Shown in pieces: positions 61,335 through 64,000 of a stretch of 64,000 nucleotides of DNA (its first letter is position 1; every line of letters starts with the position of its first letter). The notes beneath the pieces were generated by a model. That model searched no databases. It was not told the origin of the DNA and saw only the letters and a program-made list of their open reading frames with translations. A program made the position numbers and the translations under genes. Source of the stretch: CALKWS01 sp051020515 (GTDB taxonomy: Bacteria; Actinomycetota; Actinomycetes; Actinomycetales; Beutenbergiaceae); the NCBI RefSeq assembly GCF_051020515.1, contig NZ_CP194857.1, positions 1,984,001 through 2,048,000 of the forward strand. The letters are read 5' to 3'.

Positions 61335-62696
61335 ATGCATCGATCAACCGTCAGCCGTCCTCGGAGGGGGGTCGCCCTCGGGGCGTCCGCTCTCGCCACG
61401 GCGCTCGTCCTGTCCGCCTGCGGTGGGGGTGGCGGGGGAGGTGGGAGCGACGACGGGTCGCTCTCGGGGGAGGTGGTGTTCTGGCACAGTTTCACGCAAG
61501 GTCCGAGAGCGGACTACATGGAACGAATGGCCGCCGAGTTCGAAGATGCCCACCCGGATGTGGACATCACGATCGAGACGTTCGCCTGGCCGGAGTTCTA
61601 CACGATGTGGACCACGGGACTGGCGACCGGTCAGGTGCCGGACCTCAGTACCGCGCTACCCAATCACGTCGTCGAGATGATCGGCGCCGAGGCACTCGTG
61701 CCGCTGGATGATGTCATCGAGGAGATCGGCCACGAGCGCTTCTCCGAGGCTGCGCTGACCGAGGGTTCGAAAGACGGGCACGCCTATGCCATCCCGATCT
61801 ATTCGCATGCTCAGGTCATGTGGTACCGAACGGACCTGCTCGAAGACGCCGGAATCGCCGTTCCCGAAACGTGGGAAGAACTGGCGCATGCGGCTGCCGC
61901 TCTGACGGAGGATGGCACCTACGGACTCTCCGTCCCCTTGGGCGCGAACGACATGATGGGCAGTCGGTTCCTCAACTTCTACGTCCAGTCCGCGGGTGAG
62001 CGCCTCCTCGCCGACGACGGGCGCGCCAACCTGACATCCGAGGCCGCGCTCGAGGGCATTGATTATTGGGTTGAGGCTTATCGATCGACATCGCCCGAGG
62101 GCAGCCTGAACTATGACGTGCTTGACCAGGCGACGCTGTTCTACCAGGGTCGCACCGCCTTCGACTTCAACTCCGGCTTCCACATCAGCGGAGTGGAGGG
62201 TGCAAGTCCCGACCTCCTCGGCGACATCGCTGCCGCTCCGCTGCCTCGGATGGCCGCCGGCGAGCCCCACTACGGGGGCGAGACCTCGAACATTCCGATG
62301 GTTGTGTGGGAGGCCAGCGACGTCCAGGAAGAGGCGAAGGCGTTCCTGAGGTTCCTCTACAACGACGAGGACTACATCGAGTTCCTGCACTCGGTGCCGG
62401 GCGGGATGCTCCCGGCTATGTCCGACATCAGTGATAGCCCGGAGTACCAGGACAACGACGTGATCGAGGAGTTCTCAGAATCGGTCGCGGTCATCGAAGA
62501 GGCAGTGCCCCTCGGCACCGCGATCGGGATGGAGCAGGGGCCGGCTCTCCAGGCTGGAATCCTCACGAGCCAAGGGGTCGTCGAGCGGATGTTCCATTCG
62601 GTCATCCTCGATGGCACCGACACGCGGGAAGCCGCTGAGGCTGCGGAGCGCGAACTCAACGAACTGTTCGAAGCCGCCGGCGCCGAAATCGGCTAA
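61335..62696 (+). CDS. Extracellular sugar-binding lipoprotein (ABC importer)
   Basis: 453 aa. Signal peptide GVALGASALATALVLSAC with lipobox, then a Gly-rich spacer and a family 1 solute-binding fold (GEVVFWHSFTQGPRADYMER, WTTGLATGQVPDLSTALPNH, YAIPIYSHAQVMWYRTDLLE, TAFDFNSGFHISGVEGASPD). It captures an oligosaccharide or sugar acid for the permeases that follow; the ligand is not predictable. First gene of the operon, with a candidate operator upstream. Confidence 0.92.
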   Translation: MHRSTVSRPRRGVALGASALATALVLSACGGGGGGGGSDDGSLSGEVVFWHSFTQGPRADYMERMAAEFEDAHPDVDITIETFAWPEFYTMWTTGLATGQVPDLSTALPNHVVEMIGAEALVPLDDVIEEIGHERFSEAALTEGSKDGHAYAIPIYSHAQVMWYRTDLLEDAGIAVPETWEELAHAAAALTEDGTYGLSVPLGANDMMGSRFLNFYVQSAGERLLADDGRANLTSEAALEGIDYWVEAYRSTSPEGSLNYDVLDQATLFYQGRTAFDFNSGFHISGVEGASPDLLGDIAAAPLPRMAAGEPHYGGETSNIPMVVWEASDVQEEAKAFLRFLYNDEDYIEFLHSVPGGMLPAMSDISDSPEYQDNDVIEEFSESVAVIEEAVPLGTAIGMEQGPALQAGILTSQGVVERMFHSVILDGTDTREAAEAAERELNELFEAAGAEIG

Positions 62697-62699
62697 TCC

Positions 62700-63659
62700 A
62701 TGATCGGAACGGCAGAAGCGCCGGCGAACAGCGGGATCGGCGGGAGCGGCGCACCAGCGCCCTCCCGCTGGTCCCGCGTGAAGCGAATCGACAAGGTCGG
62801 CCTGGCCTTCATCCTCCCCAGCGTCATCGCCGTCCTCGGGCTGCTGATATACCCGCTGCTGTCCAGCTTCTTCTACTCATCAACCAACCGGCACCTGCTT
62901 CGGCAGAGCTACGACATCGTGTGGCTGGACAACTTCGTCAACCTGCTGACGTCCGAGGCGTTCTGGAGGGCATTCTCGACGTCAGCCTGGTGGACCGTCG
63001 GATCGGTCAGCGGACAGTTGTTGCTCGGGCTGCTGCTTGCGCTCGCGTTGGACAGGGTCCGTCGGTGCACCGGACTCTATCGAACACTCCTGATCATCCC
63101 TTGGGCGTTTCCGGCGATCATCATCGGGTTCGGATGGACCTGGATCCTCAATGATGTGTACGGCTTCCTCCCGAACCTCCTCACCCGCATGGGCGTGACC
63201 GACGGGAATGTGAGCCTGTTATCCAATCCGAGCACGGTTGCCTGGACCGTGATCGGCATCAATATCTGGTTCGGCACCCCGCTCTTCATGGTCAACATCC
63301 TTTCGGCACTCAAGACGATTCCGCGGGAGCAATACGAGGCAGCGACGATGGACGGAGCCACCGAGCGGCAGAAGTTCAGTTTCATCACGATGCGCCATAT
63401 CAGGAACGTGATCGGACTACTCGTCATACTGCGGTTCATCTGGGTCTTCAACAACTTTGAACTGCTGTTCCTGATCACCGGCGGTGGGCCCGGAAGCATG
63501 ACGACGACACTGCCGATCTTCGCGTATCGAACCGGGTGGGGCCTGCATCAACTCGGGATGGCAGCAGCCGTCACCATTCTTCTGCTGCTGTTCCTACTCG
63601 TTCTCGCGCGAATTGCCTTCAGTGTCTTGAATCGATGGGAAAGGCAGGACGCTGGATGA
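62700..63659 (+). CDS. Sugar ABC transporter permease, MalF type
   Basis: 319 aa with six TM helices (VGLAFILPSVIAVLGLLIYP, GQLLLGLLLALALDRVRR, TLLIIPWAFPAIIIGFGWTW, AAVTILLLLFLLVLARIAF). The EAA loop that contacts the ATPase is QYEAATMDGATERQKFSFI. Starts 3 bp after the binding protein and overlaps the next permease (ATGA). Confidence 0.93.
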   Translation: MIGTAEAPANSGIGGSGAPAPSRWSRVKRIDKVGLAFILPSVIAVLGLLIYPLLSSFFYSSTNRHLLRQSYDIVWLDNFVNLLTSEAFWRAFSTSAWWTVGSVSGQLLLGLLLALALDRVRRCTGLYRTLLIIPWAFPAIIIGFGWTWILNDVYGFLPNLLTRMGVTDGNVSLLSNPSTVAWTVIGINIWFGTPLFMVNILSALKTIPREQYEAATMDGATERQKFSFITMRHIRNVIGLLVILRFIWVFNNFELLFLITGGGPGSMTTTLPIFAYRTGWGLHQLGMAAAVTILLLLFLLVLARIAFSVLNRWERQDAG

Positions 63660-64000
63660 TTGCGCGCCGTCGAAACCAGTTGTTGCTGCATGGCTTCCTT
63701 CTTCTCGTATCCATCATCTTCGTGTTCCCACTGGTATGGATCATCGTCTCGTCGTTCAAGACCGGACCGGACCTGGCATCCAACCCGGTCTCCTTCGTCC
63801 CGGAGACGTTCACGCTCGACAACTACGTCAATGTGCTCATTGGGCTCGGATTTCTGCGAAACCTCGGTAACAGCCTCTATATCTCTCTGATTACTACGGC
63901 CCTGACCGTCATCGGAAGCACGATGGCCGCCTATGGTGTGGTTCGCTTCTTCCCGAAGGTCGGCAAAAGACTCACGCGGTTACTGATCGCGACATACATG
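63656..64000 (+). CDS. Sugar ABC transporter permease, MalG type (cut by window end)
   Basis: The first 115 codons are visible, with no stop before the window edge. TM1 is HGFLLLVSIIFVFPLVWIIV, followed by SSFKTGPDLA, TLDNYVNVLIGLGFLRNLGN and TM2 SLITTALTVIGSTMAAYGVV. This is the standard MalG-type layout of a short N-terminus, TM1, periplasmic loop and NS box. The start overlaps the preceding permease stop. Confidence 0.9.
   Translation, partial: MIARRRNQLLLHGFLLLVSIIFVFPLVWIIVSSFKTGPDLASNPVSFVPETFTLDNYVNVLIGLGFLRNLGNSLYISLITTALTVIGSTMAAYGVVRFFPKVGKRLTRLLIATYM

Noticed and set aside
1..64000. CRISPR arrays, rRNA genes, prophage structural genes, large biosynthetic clusters
   Set aside because: No regularly spaced repeats, rRNA signatures, phage structural genes or large biosynthetic multidomain genes were seen. 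The only extended repeats are the IS and RIT ends, the 462-bp duplication and the peptidase microrepeats.

Overview
The window is high-GC bacterial chromosome with actinobacterial gene order: gpmA next to phoU and a senX3/regX3-like pair, carD-ispD-ispF-cysS-rlmB, otsA-otsB, a two-gene clpP operon, DUF4032, and a PknB-type kinase. Many starts are GTG or TTG and many gene pairs overlap by ATGA or GTGA. This fits the phylum Actinomycetota. A Micrococcales-like genome is my guess, but genus cannot be fixed from sequence alone.

Layout. Position 1-26 is the end of an insertion sequence (IS) that continues off the left edge. 60-11162 is housekeeping: lactonase, gpmA, phoU, senX3/regX3-like, lipoprotein, carD, ispD, ispF, cysS, rlmB, and an unknown coiled-coil protein. 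11026-17164 is a nested mobile structure. An IS1634-type element (11488-16703) is flanked by a 462-bp direct repeat, and its transposase is split by a recombinase-in-trio (RIT) element (12537-15970) that has three tyrosine recombinases and 89-bp perfect inverted repeats. 16846-25851 resumes housekeeping: cysK, DUF4032, an orphan sugar-ABC ATPase, trehalose synthesis, Ser/Thr kinase, DsbA-like protein. tRNA-Thr lies at 25901. 26378-31481 is a copper-handling cassette: DUF305, SHOCT, multicopper oxidase, and a broken CPH-type P-ATPase. 31759-39859 carries membrane proteins, a c-di-AMP-type riboswitch ahead of an NlpC/P60 gene, and two two-component systems. 39982-50262 is accessory: DUF421, a TetR-SDR-ABC operon, a methyltransferase, a flavin monooxygenase, a LuxR regulator, TetR and MarR regulators. 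50335-51975 is an XRE regulator with two clpP genes, followed by ddh at 52458. 53682-58125 is an ABC-2 exporter plus a NarL-type two-component system. 58273-60471 is an S9 peptidase. 60487-64000 is a GntR-controlled sugar ABC importer that runs off the right edge.

How genes work together. The sugar importer has no ATPase of its own in the window, and the orphan MsiK/UgpC-like ATPase at 19336-20459 is a candidate partner. The two ClpPs form one operon, and one of them lacks the catalytic serine. The neighbouring regulator ends in Leu-Ala-Ala, a possible Clp degron.

Caution. At least eleven otherwise normal genes, and probably one or two more, carry one single-base indel, mostly in G/C runs. 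One of them differs by exactly one base from an intact duplicate inside this window. Uncorrected read errors are the simplest explanation, so I annotate these as single genes and name the break point in each.
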